From Lujinxingia vulgaris (GTDB lineage: Bacteria; Myxococcota_A; Bradymonadia; Bradymonadales; Bradymonadaceae), in NCBI RefSeq assembly GCF_007997015.1, contig NZ_VOSM01000004.1:124001-188000 (forward strand): a stretch of 64,000 nt of DNA. The letters are read 5' to 3'. The notes below the pieces were generated by a model that worked only from the letters and a program-made list of their open reading frames with translations, was not told the DNA's origin and searched no databases. Shown here one piece after another: positions 52,991 through 61,535 of the stretch. A program made the translations under genes and the position numbers. Each line of letters begins with the position of its first letter. The first letter of the stretch is position 1.

Positions 52991-53093
52991 CCACTTCGAC
53001 CTGCTCCCATGTCCGCCGAAGTTCGCATAGAACCTGCCCCACACGCCCTCTTCACCCCTTTCGCTTCGACGCGATTAGAGCTCCGGCTGACAT

Positions 53094-53123
53094 AAAAAAA
53101 GCCGGCCCGAAGGCCGGCTCTTT
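53094..53123 (-). terminator. Intrinsic terminator of the PhoH gene
   Basis: AGCCGGCC (53100-53107) pairs with GGCCGGCT (53112-53119) around CGAA. A run of seven A (53094-53100) gives the U-tract on the minus strand. Confidence 0.88.
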
Positions 53124-53162
53124 CATGCCGAAAAACGCGTCGCTGACGCCCGATCAAAATCC

Positions 53163-54533
53163 TTACAAAAGATTCGCCGCCATCTCCGCCAGATCCGAAC
53201 GCTCGCCCTTAAAGAGCGTCACGGTGCTGGCGAGCGACTGCCCCTTGAAGCGGTTGACCAGATAGCTCAACCCGTTGGACTCGCTGTCCACGTAGGGGTT
53301 GTCGATCTGGTAGGGGTCGCCGGTGAGCACGATCTTGGTGCCCTCGCCAACCCGCGTCAGGATCGTTTTGACCTCGTGGGGCGTGAGGTTCTGCGCCTCG
53401 TCGACGATCATGTAGAGGTTGGGCAGCGAGCGGCCGCGGATGTAGGTCAGGGGCTCGATCTCGATGATGCCCATCGAGCGGAGCTCATCGGCCCCGCGTC
53501 CGGAGCGGCGGTCGGTGTGGCTGATGCCCATCAGGTATTCGACGTTGTCGAAGATGGGGCGCATCCAGGGGTCGAGCTTCTCCTCAATGGTGCCCGGGAG
53601 GTAGCCCAGGTCGCGGCCCATGGGGATGACCGGGCGGCTTACGAGAAGTTTATGGTGGCTGCGCTCCTCGGTGACTTTTTGCAGACCGGCGGCGATCGCC
53701 AGCAGCGTCTTGCCCGTGCCGGCCTTGCCGATGAGCGTGACGACTTTGATGTCGTCGTCGAGCAGCGCGTCGAGAGCAAAGGCCTGCTCGCGGTTGCGGG
53801 GGCGAATGCCCCAGACGTGGTCGCGTGACTTGCTCAGCGGGCGAATCGTCGCCTCGCCAGTCTCGGCGTCAAGCGTGAGGCGCCCCAGCGTGTTCTGCGG
53901 GCCGCCGGCGGCCCGCAGCCAGAGGTACTCGTTGGTGTAGAAGTGCGCGCCGCGGCGGCGAGTGGACTCGGCGCGGTATTGCGCGAGCTCCTCGACGTTG
54001 ACGCTGAGTTGGCCTTTTTCATGGAGCTCATCAATCCAGCCGTTGGGCACCTCCAGCTCACTGGCCCCGCTGTAGAGCTCCTGCACCGAGACGACGTCTT
54101 GCTCTTCGTACTTCTCAGCGGCCAGGCCCAGGATGTTGGCGCGCACCCGCAGGTTCACGTCTTTGGAGACGAAGATGCAGGGCACATCCGGCTGCCGGCG
54201 CTGCACCTCCAGCGCCACGCTCAGGATGAGGTTGTCGGTTTTGTTGGTATCGAGAAATTTGACCGACTCATCCTGCAGAAGATCAAAGCTGACCTTGAGC
54301 GAACCGCCGCCCTCCAGGGCCACCCCTTCGACCAGATCGCCGCGGTTGCGGTAATCGTCGAGGATGCGGCTGACTTCCCGGGCGTTGCGCCCCAGCTCGC
54401 TCATGTCGCGTTTAAAGGTGTCGATCTCTTCGATCACATAGATCGGGATGATGACCGTATTATCCTCAAAGCCAAAGATGGCGCGCGGATCGTGGAGCAG
54501 GACGTTGGTATCGAAGACAAAGTTTTTCTTCAT
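53163..54533 (-). CDS. PIN domain-PhoH family ATPase
   Basis: A 456-residue fusion of an N-terminal PIN (VapC-like) nuclease domain with a PhoH ATPase. The PIN domain (about 1-150) has the acidic residues of FVFDTNVLLHDP and a later SKDVNLRVRA segment. The PhoH part (about 235-456) has Walker A GKAGTGKTLLA and Walker B YMIVDEAQNLTPHE, then LTGDPYQID. Homologues (YlaK/PhoH2 type) are RNA helicase-nucleases linked to RNA processing. The ATG at 54533 has GAGG upstream. No antitoxin gene is adjacent. Confidence 0.92.
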   Translation of the reverse strand: MKKNFVFDTNVLLHDPRAIFGFEDNTVIIPIYVIEEIDTFKRDMSELGRNAREVSRILDDYRNRGDLVEGVALEGGGSLKVSFDLLQDESVKFLDTNKTDNLILSVALEVQRRQPDVPCIFVSKDVNLRVRANILGLAAEKYEEQDVVSVQELYSGASELEVPNGWIDELHEKGQLSVNVEELAQYRAESTRRRGAHFYTNEYLWLRAAGGPQNTLGRLTLDAETGEATIRPLSKSRDHVWGIRPRNREQAFALDALLDDDIKVVTLIGKAGTGKTLLAIAAGLQKVTEERSHHKLLVSRPVIPMGRDLGYLPGTIEEKLDPWMRPIFDNVEYLMGISHTDRRSGRGADELRSMGIIEIEPLTYIRGRSLPNLYMIVDEAQNLTPHEVKTILTRVGEGTKIVLTGDPYQIDNPYVDSESNGLSYLVNRFKGQSLASTVTLFKGERSDLAEMAANLL

Positions 54534-54644
54534 GATTCCTCGGCAGGTGAGGGAGGTCCACATCAACACAGCGGTGAATCTAGCCTACTCCGGGTCCCTG
54601 GCACGGCAGGATTGAAGCGTCTCATCGACGCATGGCGAGGGCGC

Positions 54645-56813
54645 TTACGCCGCCGCCGTCTTCGCGACCATCTCGCTGTAGACCGTGACCTGGTTTCGAC
54701 CGTTCTTCTTAGAATGGTAGAGGGCCTGATCGGCCAGGTCCACCAGCGCGTGCTCGTGATCGGTGTCCACCGGGCCAATGGCGATGCCCATGCTGATGGT
54801 GCACTGCAAAAGCCCCTTATCGGTCTCAAAGCTCAGCTTGCTGATCGCCACGCGCAGCCGGTCGGCGACCTGACGTGCGCCCTCAATGTCGGTGTCTTCC
54901 AGCACCAGCACAAACTCCTCGCCGCCGTAACGCGCGGGCATATCGACCTCGCGCAGCCCCTCGCGGAAGACGCGTCCGACGTGGCGCAGAACCTCGTCAC
55001 CGACGGGGTGTCCGTAAGTGTCGTTGACCGATTTAAAATGATCGATGTCGGTGAGCACCACCGCAAAGGTGCGACGCGAGCGCTTATGGCGCGCCATCGC
55101 CTCACTGAGACGGGTCTGGAAGGTGCGGCGGTTGGGAAGTCGCGTGAGCGCGTCGATGCTGGCCATCTCCTCCATGCGCTCGTAGAGGCGCGCGTTCTGG
55201 AGGGTGACGGCGACCTGGTTGGCGATGACCTCGAGCATCTCGCGGCGCTCTGCGGCGAACTGGTTGGCCTCACGGTGCCCGATGACCAGCGTGCCCACGG
55301 CCTGATCCTGGACGATGAGCGGCAGCACGATGAGGCTACGAAGATCGCGCGCAGACTGGCCCGGCCCGAAGATCACCGCCTCCGGATCGCGCAGATGCCC
55401 GCCAAAAGGCAGGTAGTGGCGGTTGCTCACCACCATCGACACAAGGCCCTGGTTTGACGCGAAGCTCACCTGGTCCCAACCTCCCTGACTGGTCATGCCA
55501 TCGCCGCTGACGCGGGCGACATGGTGGCGATCGTCCTGCTCATCGAAGAGGGTGATCGCCGCAAAATCAAAGGCCACAATCTGCGCCACGCTCTCCAGAG
55601 CCACCTCGTAGACCTGGTCCGGGGTGAGTACCCCGTTGAGCTTGCGGCTGGCCTCAAAGAAGCGGCTCACCTCAAAGCGCGCCCGTTCAATCGTGGCCAC
55701 CACGCGCTCATTCTCAACCGCGCGCATCACATAAGATGCGGCGTCTTCCACCACCCGAATCTCCTCGGCCTCAAAGGCGCGCTCAGCCCGCCGGTCGACG
55801 CAGAGCACCCCGCGCAGGTGGCCCTTCTCGATGACCGGCACGCCCAGAAACTCGGTGACATCCTGCGGGTGGCGGTAGTAGGCCAGCCCCCGAAAGCCGG
55901 GGCGCAACGCCTTGAGCGCCAGCGTCTCGCGCTGGCGCGTCAGACCGCCGAGCACGCCGCCCGCCGGGTCGATGGCGCCGTCGACCAGCGCGTCGCTCTC
56001 GCTGACAAGCTCCTTGATGCGCAGGCGCTCATTGCGCACATCAAACCACAGCAGCACCACGGTGTGGGCCTTGAGCGCGGTTTTGACGAGCTCCAGGGTC
56101 ACAAAGATCGTGTGGTGCACGGCGTCGACCGCACCGCGCACAATCAGCTCCTCGGCCTGGCGGCGGTCGACGGCGTCCTGGCCGCGGCCGGCGTGAATCA
56201 GGCGGAACTCACGGGCCTCCTGGAGCATCTGCTCGCGAGCCTCACTGAGTTCAACCTCAACGCGCTTTCGACCGCGCTGGGTGTGGCGACCAACGGCCTT
56301 CCAACAGAGTGCAACGGCGGCGATCATCAACGTGGCGCGCACAAGAAGGGGTATGAGGCTGACCTCGCTTAAACCCTCGACCAGGGCCGGTCGGAGCGTG
56401 TGGGGGTCGGCGGTGCCCATCAGCGCGCTCGTAAGCTCGACGCTGAGCGCGGCGCCCAGGCTCCAGGCCACCGCGCGGCTGGAGCGCGTCGCGGCGATGG
56501 CAGCGAGCGTGAGCACCACAAGCGCAAAGAGCTCCACGCCCAGGCCTGCGGCAAGGCGCGAGATCATCAGCGCGGCGCCGAGCGCGCCCAGACAGATCGC
56601 CAGCTCGGCGGCGCCCTCGCGCAGCCCCCGAAACCACAGCATGGCTGCGAGCGCCAGAGAGGCGATGATGCCGAGGGCGTTGAGCGCCCCGAAGAGCGCC
56701 ACATGGCCCAGCACGCCCAGCGCGTAGCCGGCGAGCAGCAGCGCGCCCACCACCACCCAGCCCTGGCGTCCGGGCTGTTTCGGGCGTCGTCGTGTCGTTG
56801 TTCGGGTGCTCAT
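54645..56813 (-). CDS. Membrane GAF-GGDEF diguanylate cyclase
   Basis: A 722-residue signalling protein. About five or six N-terminal membrane helices (residues 18-170) are followed by a coiled segment and two GAF domains (about 240-385 and 420-575). A C-terminal GGDEF domain (about 580-715) has an intact active site GGEEF at 630-634. The inhibitory I-site RxxD is present five residues before it (R621-D624). It should make c-di-GMP under product inhibition in response to a small ligand or membrane signal. The start has no strong Shine-Dalgarno; 56813 fits the first helix. Confidence 0.92.
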   Translation of the reverse strand: MSTRTTTRRRPKQPGRQGWVVVGALLLAGYALGVLGHVALFGALNALGIIASLALAAMLWFRGLREGAAELAICLGALGAALMISRLAAGLGVELFALVVLTLAAIAATRSSRAVAWSLGAALSVELTSALMGTADPHTLRPALVEGLSEVSLIPLLVRATLMIAAVALCWKAVGRHTQRGRKRVEVELSEAREQMLQEAREFRLIHAGRGQDAVDRRQAEELIVRGAVDAVHHTIFVTLELVKTALKAHTVVLLWFDVRNERLRIKELVSESDALVDGAIDPAGGVLGGLTRQRETLALKALRPGFRGLAYYRHPQDVTEFLGVPVIEKGHLRGVLCVDRRAERAFEAEEIRVVEDAASYVMRAVENERVVATIERARFEVSRFFEASRKLNGVLTPDQVYEVALESVAQIVAFDFAAITLFDEQDDRHHVARVSGDGMTSQGGWDQVSFASNQGLVSMVVSNRHYLPFGGHLRDPEAVIFGPGQSARDLRSLIVLPLIVQDQAVGTLVIGHREANQFAAERREMLEVIANQVAVTLQNARLYERMEEMASIDALTRLPNRRTFQTRLSEAMARHKRSRRTFAVVLTDIDHFKSVNDTYGHPVGDEVLRHVGRVFREGLREVDMPARYGGEEFVLVLEDTDIEGARQVADRLRVAISKLSFETDKGLLQCTISMGIAIGPVDTDHEHALVDLADQALYHSKKNGRNQVTVYSEMVAKTAAA

Positions 56814-56862
56814 CGTCGGCCTCCTTAGCCTTGAGCGGCGCGCCGGTCCTGGCGCGCGTCAC

Positions 56863-57369
56863 CTACTCTTCGATCCTCGCCGGCGCCATCGGTGAGGCGT
56901 CGACCACGTCGATGATCTGCTGGTGGAGCAGGGGCCCGACCTCCTCGGAGATCCACACCACGAGCTCCGAATGGGGCATCTCCTGACGAAGTTCCTGCAA
57001 CGCCCCGGCAAGCTCGCCAACCTCCACCGGCCTGCCGGCCAGCTCGGCCTGCCCCTCCGCGTCGACGCGCAACCTCACCTGCACACGCTGCGCCTCCTCG
57101 GGCGTCTCAAACTGGAAGATCACCTCGTCGGGGCGGGCAAGCCCCACGCGTTCGCGGGCCCGACGCTCGGCCAGGCGCGGATCGTCGCGCAACGCCACGA
57201 TCTCGCGCTCCAGCTTGCGGTTTTTTTCGGCGAGCCGGGCGTTCTGCTCCTGAAGCTGCTCGAGCTCGGCGCGCAACACCTCCAGGCGCTCCACCGAGGG
57301 GTTGGTCAGCACGAAGTACAACAGCCCGCAGACCACCGCCGCAAATGTAAGAATGACTCCCAGGCGCAT
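56863..57369 (-). CDS. FtsB/DivIC-like protein with an ExbD/TolR-like C-terminal domain
   Basis: A 168-residue single-pass protein. Residues 3-22 form the membrane helix and 25-62 a coiled coil (RLEVLRAELEQLQEQNARLA). The FtsB/DivIC-type segment ERRARERVGLARPDEVIFQF follows. Residues 95-159 (RLRVDAEGQAELAGRPVEV, then LHQQIIDVVDAS) align with the periplasmic domain of ExbD/TolR, including the adjacent exbD product. The final ExbD strand appears missing. FtsB links divisome proteins; ExbD uses proton-motive force through ExbB. The start at 57369 has GAGG upstream; an open frame reaches 57603 but crosses the repeat array and is unlikely coding. Confidence 0.75.
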   Translation of the reverse strand: MRLGVILTFAAVVCGLLYFVLTNPSVERLEVLRAELEQLQEQNARLAEKNRKLEREIVALRDDPRLAERRARERVGLARPDEVIFQFETPEEAQRVQVRLRVDAEGQAELAGRPVEVGELAGALQELRQEMPHSELVVWISEEVGPLLHQQIIDVVDASPMAPARIEE

Positions 57370-57540
57370 CGTGCAACCTCTTGCTCTCGGCGCGCGTCCC
57401 TGCGCGCTCTCGGCCCCCAGATTAACATCGCGTCGGTGCCCGGCAAGAAAAGGCCCGGGCGGCGAGGAGCATCCGAAAGGAGATCGCAAATACCTCTTTG
57501 TTATCAACAGGATAAAGCGCAACGAAGGCGCATTCGACCC

Positions 57541-57599
57541 CGGCCGGGGGTCAGCGCTCAGGGTGACCGTGGGTCGGCTTTTGAGATGACCGTGGGTCA
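57541..57599. repeat. Palindromic 13-mer array, locus C of the TGACCCACGGTCA family (inverted)
   Basis: On the plus strand, TGACCGTGGGTCG (57564-57576) and TGACCGTGGGTCA (57587-57599) lie 23 bases apart, after a degenerate unit at 57541-57563. Read on the minus strand, TGACCCACGGTCATCTCAAA matches 19 of 20 bases of locus A. The 242-base gap 57370-57611 between the FtsB-like and exbD genes holds this array and no other recognised feature. Confidence 0.85.
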
Positions 57600-57611
57600 G
57601 CAAATCGCCGC

Positions 57612-58049
57612 TTATTGCGCGGGCCGCACCGCCATATGCACCTTCTTAAATCCCACCTCGCGGGCGGCGTCGAGCAGGCGGATCACCGCGCCGTGGGCGG
57701 CCTCTTCATCGCCAAAAAGCCAGACGGTGGCCGCGGGGCGCTCGCCATGAACTTCTTGCAGAAAAGCAAGGGGCGCCTCCACCGACACGCGCTCCCCATC
57801 TTCGCGCTCCTCAAAGACGGCGCCGTCGGCGGCCACGCGCAGCACCACGCGCTCGGCTTCAGCCTCATCGAGCGCCGCGCCGCTGGCCGCCTCGGGAAGA
57901 TCGACGCCGATGCGCTCCAGTGGCGAGCTCTGCGGGGCGGTGGTCATCACAAAGAAGATCAGCAGCAGGAAGATCACGTCGATAAGCGGCGTCAGCTCCA
58001 GGGTCGCCTCCACCCGGCGCCGACCTTTTCGGGCAGCTCGAAAATTCAT
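57612..58049 (-). CDS. exbD: ExbD/TolR family biopolymer transport protein
   Basis: A 145-residue protein. A single N-terminal membrane helix holds the functional aspartate (TPLIDVIFLLLIFFVMTT; D in LIDVIF). The periplasmic domain (about 60-140) follows, with LRVAADGAVF and GAVIRLLDAAREVGFKKVHMAV. ExbD couples proton flow through ExbB to a periplasmic client. The ATG at 58049 is followed by a basic cytoplasmic stretch. It lies 133 bases after exbB on the same strand. No TonB or TolA gene is adjacent, so the client is unknown. Confidence 0.93.
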   Translation of the reverse strand: MNFRAARKGRRRVEATLELTPLIDVIFLLLIFFVMTTAPQSSPLERIGVDLPEAASGAALDEAEAERVVLRVAADGAVFEEREDGERVSVEAPLAFLQEVHGERPAATVWLFGDEEAAHGAVIRLLDAAREVGFKKVHMAVRPAQ

Positions 58050-58182
58050 CGCTCCGGCCCCCCGCTGCTCCCCTCGTCGCCGCGCGCCAACCAGCCCGCG
58101 ACGCCGGAGCATCGCTCATAGCCGAGCGAACGCAGCCCCATAACCCCTTGAAAACACGAGACAAACGACCTCAATAGCGCCA

Positions 58183-58914
58183 TCACACAGCCTCACTCGG
58201 GGCGATCTCGGCGCCTCGGTGAGCGGTGTCGTCGCCCTGTGCGCTGGCCTGCTGCGCACCGGAGGCCGCGGCGCGCGCGGCCGCCGCGGAAGGCGGAGCG
58301 AGCACATCGAGGAGACCTGCGGCGGCCTCTTCAAGCTCAGTGGCCCAGCGGTCGACGCGGCCCAGCAGGTAGCGGTAGCCCAGGTAGAGGGGGATGGCCA
58401 CGGCAAGCCCGGCCGCCGTGGTGATCAGGGCCTCCCAGATGCCCCCGGCCAGCAGCGTCGGGTCGACCATGCCTTTAGGCGCGGCGTCATCGACCACCGC
58501 CTGAAAAACGCGGATCATGCCCGTGACCGTTCCCAGAAGCCCGAGCAGGGGCGCCACGGTGGCCAGCGCCCCCACGCCGCCCACAAAACGCTCCAGGTGG
58601 GCGAGCTCGCGGCGTCCGCGATCTTCCATGGCCTCGCGGATCTCAGAGCGCTCACAGCCCGCAAAGCGAAGCCCCTCCCCGAGCACCGCGGCCACCGCGC
58701 TCGGGCCTTCACAGAGCTCGGATGCGGCCTGCTGCGAGGGGTCGCCGGCGCGGGCGGCTTTTCGCACCCGCTCGGCCAGCCCCGCTGGCGCAACCGCCGC
58801 GCGGCGCAGAGCTACCAGGCGCTCAAAAAAGAGCGCCGCCCCCACCAGCGAGACGAGCGCCACCGGGTAGAGCATCGGCCCGGCCGCCTCCAGAACATCA
58901 CGAAGTCCATTCAT
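58183..58914 (-). CDS. exbB: ExbB/TolQ/MotA family proton channel protein
   Basis: A 243-residue membrane protein. The first helix (MLYPVALVSLVGAALFFERLVAL), a cytoplasmic region and two further helices with the family signature (ALATVAPLLGLLGTVTGMIRVFQ; ALITTAAGLAVAIPLYLGYRYL) are present. The C-terminal tail is Ala-rich and low complexity. ExbB pentamers form the channel around ExbD. It begins with ATGA overlapping the stop of the upstream two-TM gene (58911-58914), so they are coupled. This suggests that the upstream protein works with the ExbB/D motor. Confidence 0.93.
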   Translation of the reverse strand: MNGLRDVLEAAGPMLYPVALVSLVGAALFFERLVALRRAAVAPAGLAERVRKAARAGDPSQQAASELCEGPSAVAAVLGEGLRFAGCERSEIREAMEDRGRRELAHLERFVGGVGALATVAPLLGLLGTVTGMIRVFQAVVDDAAPKGMVDPTLLAGGIWEALITTAAGLAVAIPLYLGYRYLLGRVDRWATELEEAAAGLLDVLAPPSAAAARAAASGAQQASAQGDDTAHRGAEIAPSEAV

Positions 58915-59354
58915 ACGCTCGCCCCCGGCTCAGCCCGGTCATTGACCTCCAGCGCGGGTGCGGAGCGCTCGTCGTAGAGGGCGACAAAGAAGCTGTACTC
59001 CCCCTCGGCGCGAAAATGCTCGGCGATGCGCTTCATCGCCACCCCGTTGGTCACCCCGTAGGTCTCGACCTGCTCGCGCATCCGGTCGCGCCGCTCGTAG
59101 ATGGCCTTTCGGCCCACGTAGAGCACGATCAGCGCCAGGGTGACGCCGGGGATCCAGAGCATCGCCGAGGTCCACCAGCCAAAGACCGCCGCGAGGATCG
59201 GAAGCCCCGCCAGCACGATAAAAAAGGGCATGCCGCCCAGGCCGTAGGTTTTGGCCAGGCGCTGATCGATCGCGCGCACATAGCCGCGATGCTCCTCGGC
59301 CTGTCGCAAGAGCTCGGCGGCTGCGGGATCGTCGTGGGCGTGAAGTTGAGTCAT
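58911..59354 (-). CDS. Two-TM protein coupled to exbB, unknown function
   Basis: A 147-residue protein with two adjacent membrane helices (MPFFIVLAGLPILAAVFGWW; AMLWIPGVTLALIVLYVG) and a charged C-terminus (RKAIYERRDRMREQVETYG; FRAEGEYSFFVALYDERS). An N-terminal helical stretch precedes the membrane part. No family is recognised. Its stop overlaps the exbB start by four bases, so it is probably part of the ExbB/ExbD complex or its assembly; this is inferred from position only. AGGACAG lies upstream of the ATG. Confidence 0.7.
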   Translation of the reverse strand: MTQLHAHDDPAAAELLRQAEEHRGYVRAIDQRLAKTYGLGGMPFFIVLAGLPILAAVFGWWTSAMLWIPGVTLALIVLYVGRKAIYERRDRMREQVETYGVTNGVAMKRIAEHFRAEGEYSFFVALYDERSAPALEVNDRAEPGASV

Positions 59355-59717
59355 AGAAAGCTGTCCTGCTGCGTGGTGCGTGATCGCCCCGGGTCGCGGG
59401 CTGAGTGGCGGTCACCATCCCCACCTTCGGGGGCGTTGAACCGCCGGGCCAACCCGCCGCATTCCGATCTTCTTCGCGCGAGCCTCGCTTCAGACGCCCG
59501 GGAAATTGGGTGTCATCGCAGGCTTCTTGACAAAGGGGAATGATCTTCGCGGCGACCTTCTTATTAGGTATGTACGTCGTGTGGCCGTCGCCAAAAACGA
59601 CTGGCGAGCGTCTTCGGGCTGTTTATCTTCTCTAAGAGCGCCTCGCTCAACGCAGTTCGGCGAGGGCGAAAAAGGCGCGACGCGCGAAGGCATTGAACGC
59701 TGCTGTGAGGTGATACT
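59355..59717. other. Divergent intergenic region with possible long leader for the cold-shock-domain gene
   Basis: 363 bases without a gene. Two local hairpins face the plus-strand gene: TCGCCA/TGGCGA (59588-59593 with 59602-59607) and CCTCGC/GCGAGG (59641-59646 with 59660-59665). A TTGACA at 59527-59532 has no well-spaced -10. GAGGTGA lies just before the ATG at 59718. Confidence 0.6.
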
Positions 59718-60458
59718 ATGGCGATCGGAGATGAAGTGACCAGCAAGCTCTCCACCAACCCTACCAATATCGATCTGGCCGATGCGCTGCGCCAGTACTC
59801 CGAGCGTGCCGGCGCCAGGGTCGATCATGACGATAACTTCCGGCAGCGCTACCTCCTCGACTTTATGATCACCGGGTTTGAGGACGTCCACGCCCACGTC
59901 AACCTGGGGGTGCACGTCACCGGCTCGATCGACAACCTGGAGGAGCAGCAGGACTTTCTGCAGGCCGCGCGCCGCGGGATCGTGCTCAAAGCCCTCTACG
60001 TGGAGTTGGCCGACACCTCATTGAGCTCGGGCGGGTTGCTCGTGGCCTTTGGTGCGTGCCTCTCCTTTCTCTTTGATCGACGCTACGCCCAGGTCAAGGC
60101 CATCGGCATTCGCATCAACGAGGACTGCTCCTTCCACTTCTTCGATCTCGAAGAAAACGTCGAGCGCCTCCAGCGCATGTCCTTCGATGATGAGCTCGAC
60201 ATCGGTCAGGACCTCGGCGGTCGGGTCATCGCCTACTTCACCGACAAGGGCTTTGGCTTCATTCAGACCGACGATGAGCGCAAGTTCTTCTTCCACATCG
60301 CCAACGTTGTCGACGATGATCTTCGCGCCCGACTGCCGGCCTATGTGCCTGGCGAGGTGATCCCGGTCGACTTTCAATACGGTGGCAATGACGGCAAGAA
60401 GTATCCCAAGGCCATCAACGTGGCGTTGCCCGACGATGTCGCGGCCAACAGCCACTGA
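59718..60458 (+). CDS. Protein with C-terminal cold-shock domain and novel N-terminal domain
   Basis: A 246-residue protein. The C-terminal cold-shock domain (about 168-236) has RNP1 KGFGFI (177-182) and RNP2 FFFHI (190-194), so RNA or single-stranded DNA binding is expected. The N-terminal 160 residues (including a hydrophobic stretch GGLLVAFGACLSFLFD and acidic DDEL repeats) match no family that I recognise. It is unlike the usual stand-alone 70-residue Csp proteins or the CSD-DUF1294 proteins. It is convergent with the aspartic protease gene, whose stop lies 17 bases away. Confidence 0.82.
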   Translation: MAIGDEVTSKLSTNPTNIDLADALRQYSERAGARVDHDDNFRQRYLLDFMITGFEDVHAHVNLGVHVTGSIDNLEEQQDFLQAARRGIVLKALYVELADTSLSSGGLLVAFGACLSFLFDRRYAQVKAIGIRINEDCSFHFFDLEENVERLQRMSFDDELDIGQDLGGRVIAYFTDKGFGFIQTDDERKFFFHIANVVDDDLRARLPAYVPGEVIPVDFQYGGNDGKKYPKAINVALPDDVAANSH

Positions 60459-60474
60459 GCAAGACAAACTGGCC

Positions 60475-61506
60475 TCAACGCCAGAAACCCTCGACCAGCT
60501 CAGCCTGCCATCCCCGGCAGGCTGAGACGCTCTGGGCCAGCTCGGTATCGGCCGTCGACTTCGCCGGTACGGTGATGGATCGGGTTCGCACCCGCTCCAC
60601 GCTGCCATCCTGTAGACGGCAGCGAAACTCCACCACGACCTGCTGCGCCTGAAGATGTGATGCGTTCTGAACCTCCACCGCCAGGCGCGGCAACGAGCGC
60701 CGGTCGAGGTGCACCTGGTGGGGTTTGATCTGGTAGGTGAGCCAGGGGCGCATATCGGCGCTCTGATCCCGAAAGTCGGGGTTGGGGGAAAGCTCCACCT
60801 CACCGGCGGCCGTATCCAGGTTCATCTGAAAACGCCCCAGCACGTTTAGCCCCAGCAAACCCGCCACGGGCCGATCGCGGTAGGTGCCAAAGCCGCAGGC
60901 GTCGCAGAGCGTGTAGCTGACCTGCCGTAGTGTGGTCTGACCAAGTTGCAGCGCGGTCATCAGGCCGAACTGCGCCTGACGCACCCCGCCGGCGGTCTGC
61001 ATCAGGGTAGTGGGCGCCGTCGCGTCAGGGGTGACGCGCGCCTGCCGGGCAACCTCGGCGGTCAGGGTGGTGAAACTCGCGCCGGTATCGAGCACAAAAT
61101 AGACGTCGATCCGCCCCACCTTCGCCGGCACAAGAACGGAGGCGCCGTTGCGCTCAAAACTCAGGCGGATGCTGCGCGAGCCGCTGCCGCCCACGCCGGC
61201 GGCCCCTCGCTCGATCACCAGTCCGCCGGGGGCCGCCTCGTCGCCTTCGCCGGCGTCGTCGCCGAGGCCGGGCAGCTCAATGACGCCCCGAGGTTGCGCC
61301 ACGCCTTCGATCACGATGGCTCCCGAGGTCGCATCATCGGAGGCCTCTTCAGCGGCGGGTTGCTCCTGTGGCGCGGTATCCGATGCGCCCTCTTCCTCAG
61401 TTGTTTGAGCCTGCGGCGCGCTCTGGGCGAAGGCCCGCTCGGGCGCGCCCCATAGGAACATCGCGCCGATGAAGATGAGCAGCACCCGAGTTCGAAGATT
61501 CGACAC
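60475..61506 (-). CDS. Exported retropepsin-like aspartic protease
   Basis: A 343-residue secreted protein. The signal peptide (LLIFIGAMFLWGAPERAFA) is followed by a low-complexity Glu/Ala/Gln linker (about 30-100). The protease core has one catalytic motif VYFVLDTGASFTTL (D140, T141, G142) and the later GLLGLNVLGRF hallmark of clan AA retroviral-type bacterial proteases. Such enzymes act as dimers. A C-terminal beta domain (about 245-340) has a Cys pair. The start is 29 bases from that of the divergent M15 peptidase gene, so promoters overlap. Substrate unknown. Confidence 0.83.
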   Translation of the reverse strand: MSNLRTRVLLIFIGAMFLWGAPERAFAQSAPQAQTTEEEGASDTAPQEQPAAEEASDDATSGAIVIEGVAQPRGVIELPGLGDDAGEGDEAAPGGLVIERGAAGVGGSGSRSIRLSFERNGASVLVPAKVGRIDVYFVLDTGASFTTLTAEVARQARVTPDATAPTTLMQTAGGVRQAQFGLMTALQLGQTTLRQVSYTLCDACGFGTYRDRPVAGLLGLNVLGRFQMNLDTAAGEVELSPNPDFRDQSADMRPWLTYQIKPHQVHLDRRSLPRLAVEVQNASHLQAQQVVVEFRCRLQDGSVERVRTRSITVPAKSTADTELAQSVSACRGWQAELVEGFWR

Positions 61507-61535
61507 AATTCGCTCGCTGTGTTAGGCAACGCCGG

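Noticed and set aside
57370-57603. A 78-residue N-terminal extension of the FtsB-like protein
   Set aside because: It would translate the palindromic repeat array, has low-complexity Arg/Pro/Ser content, and the start at 57369 has a ribosome site directly before the membrane helix.
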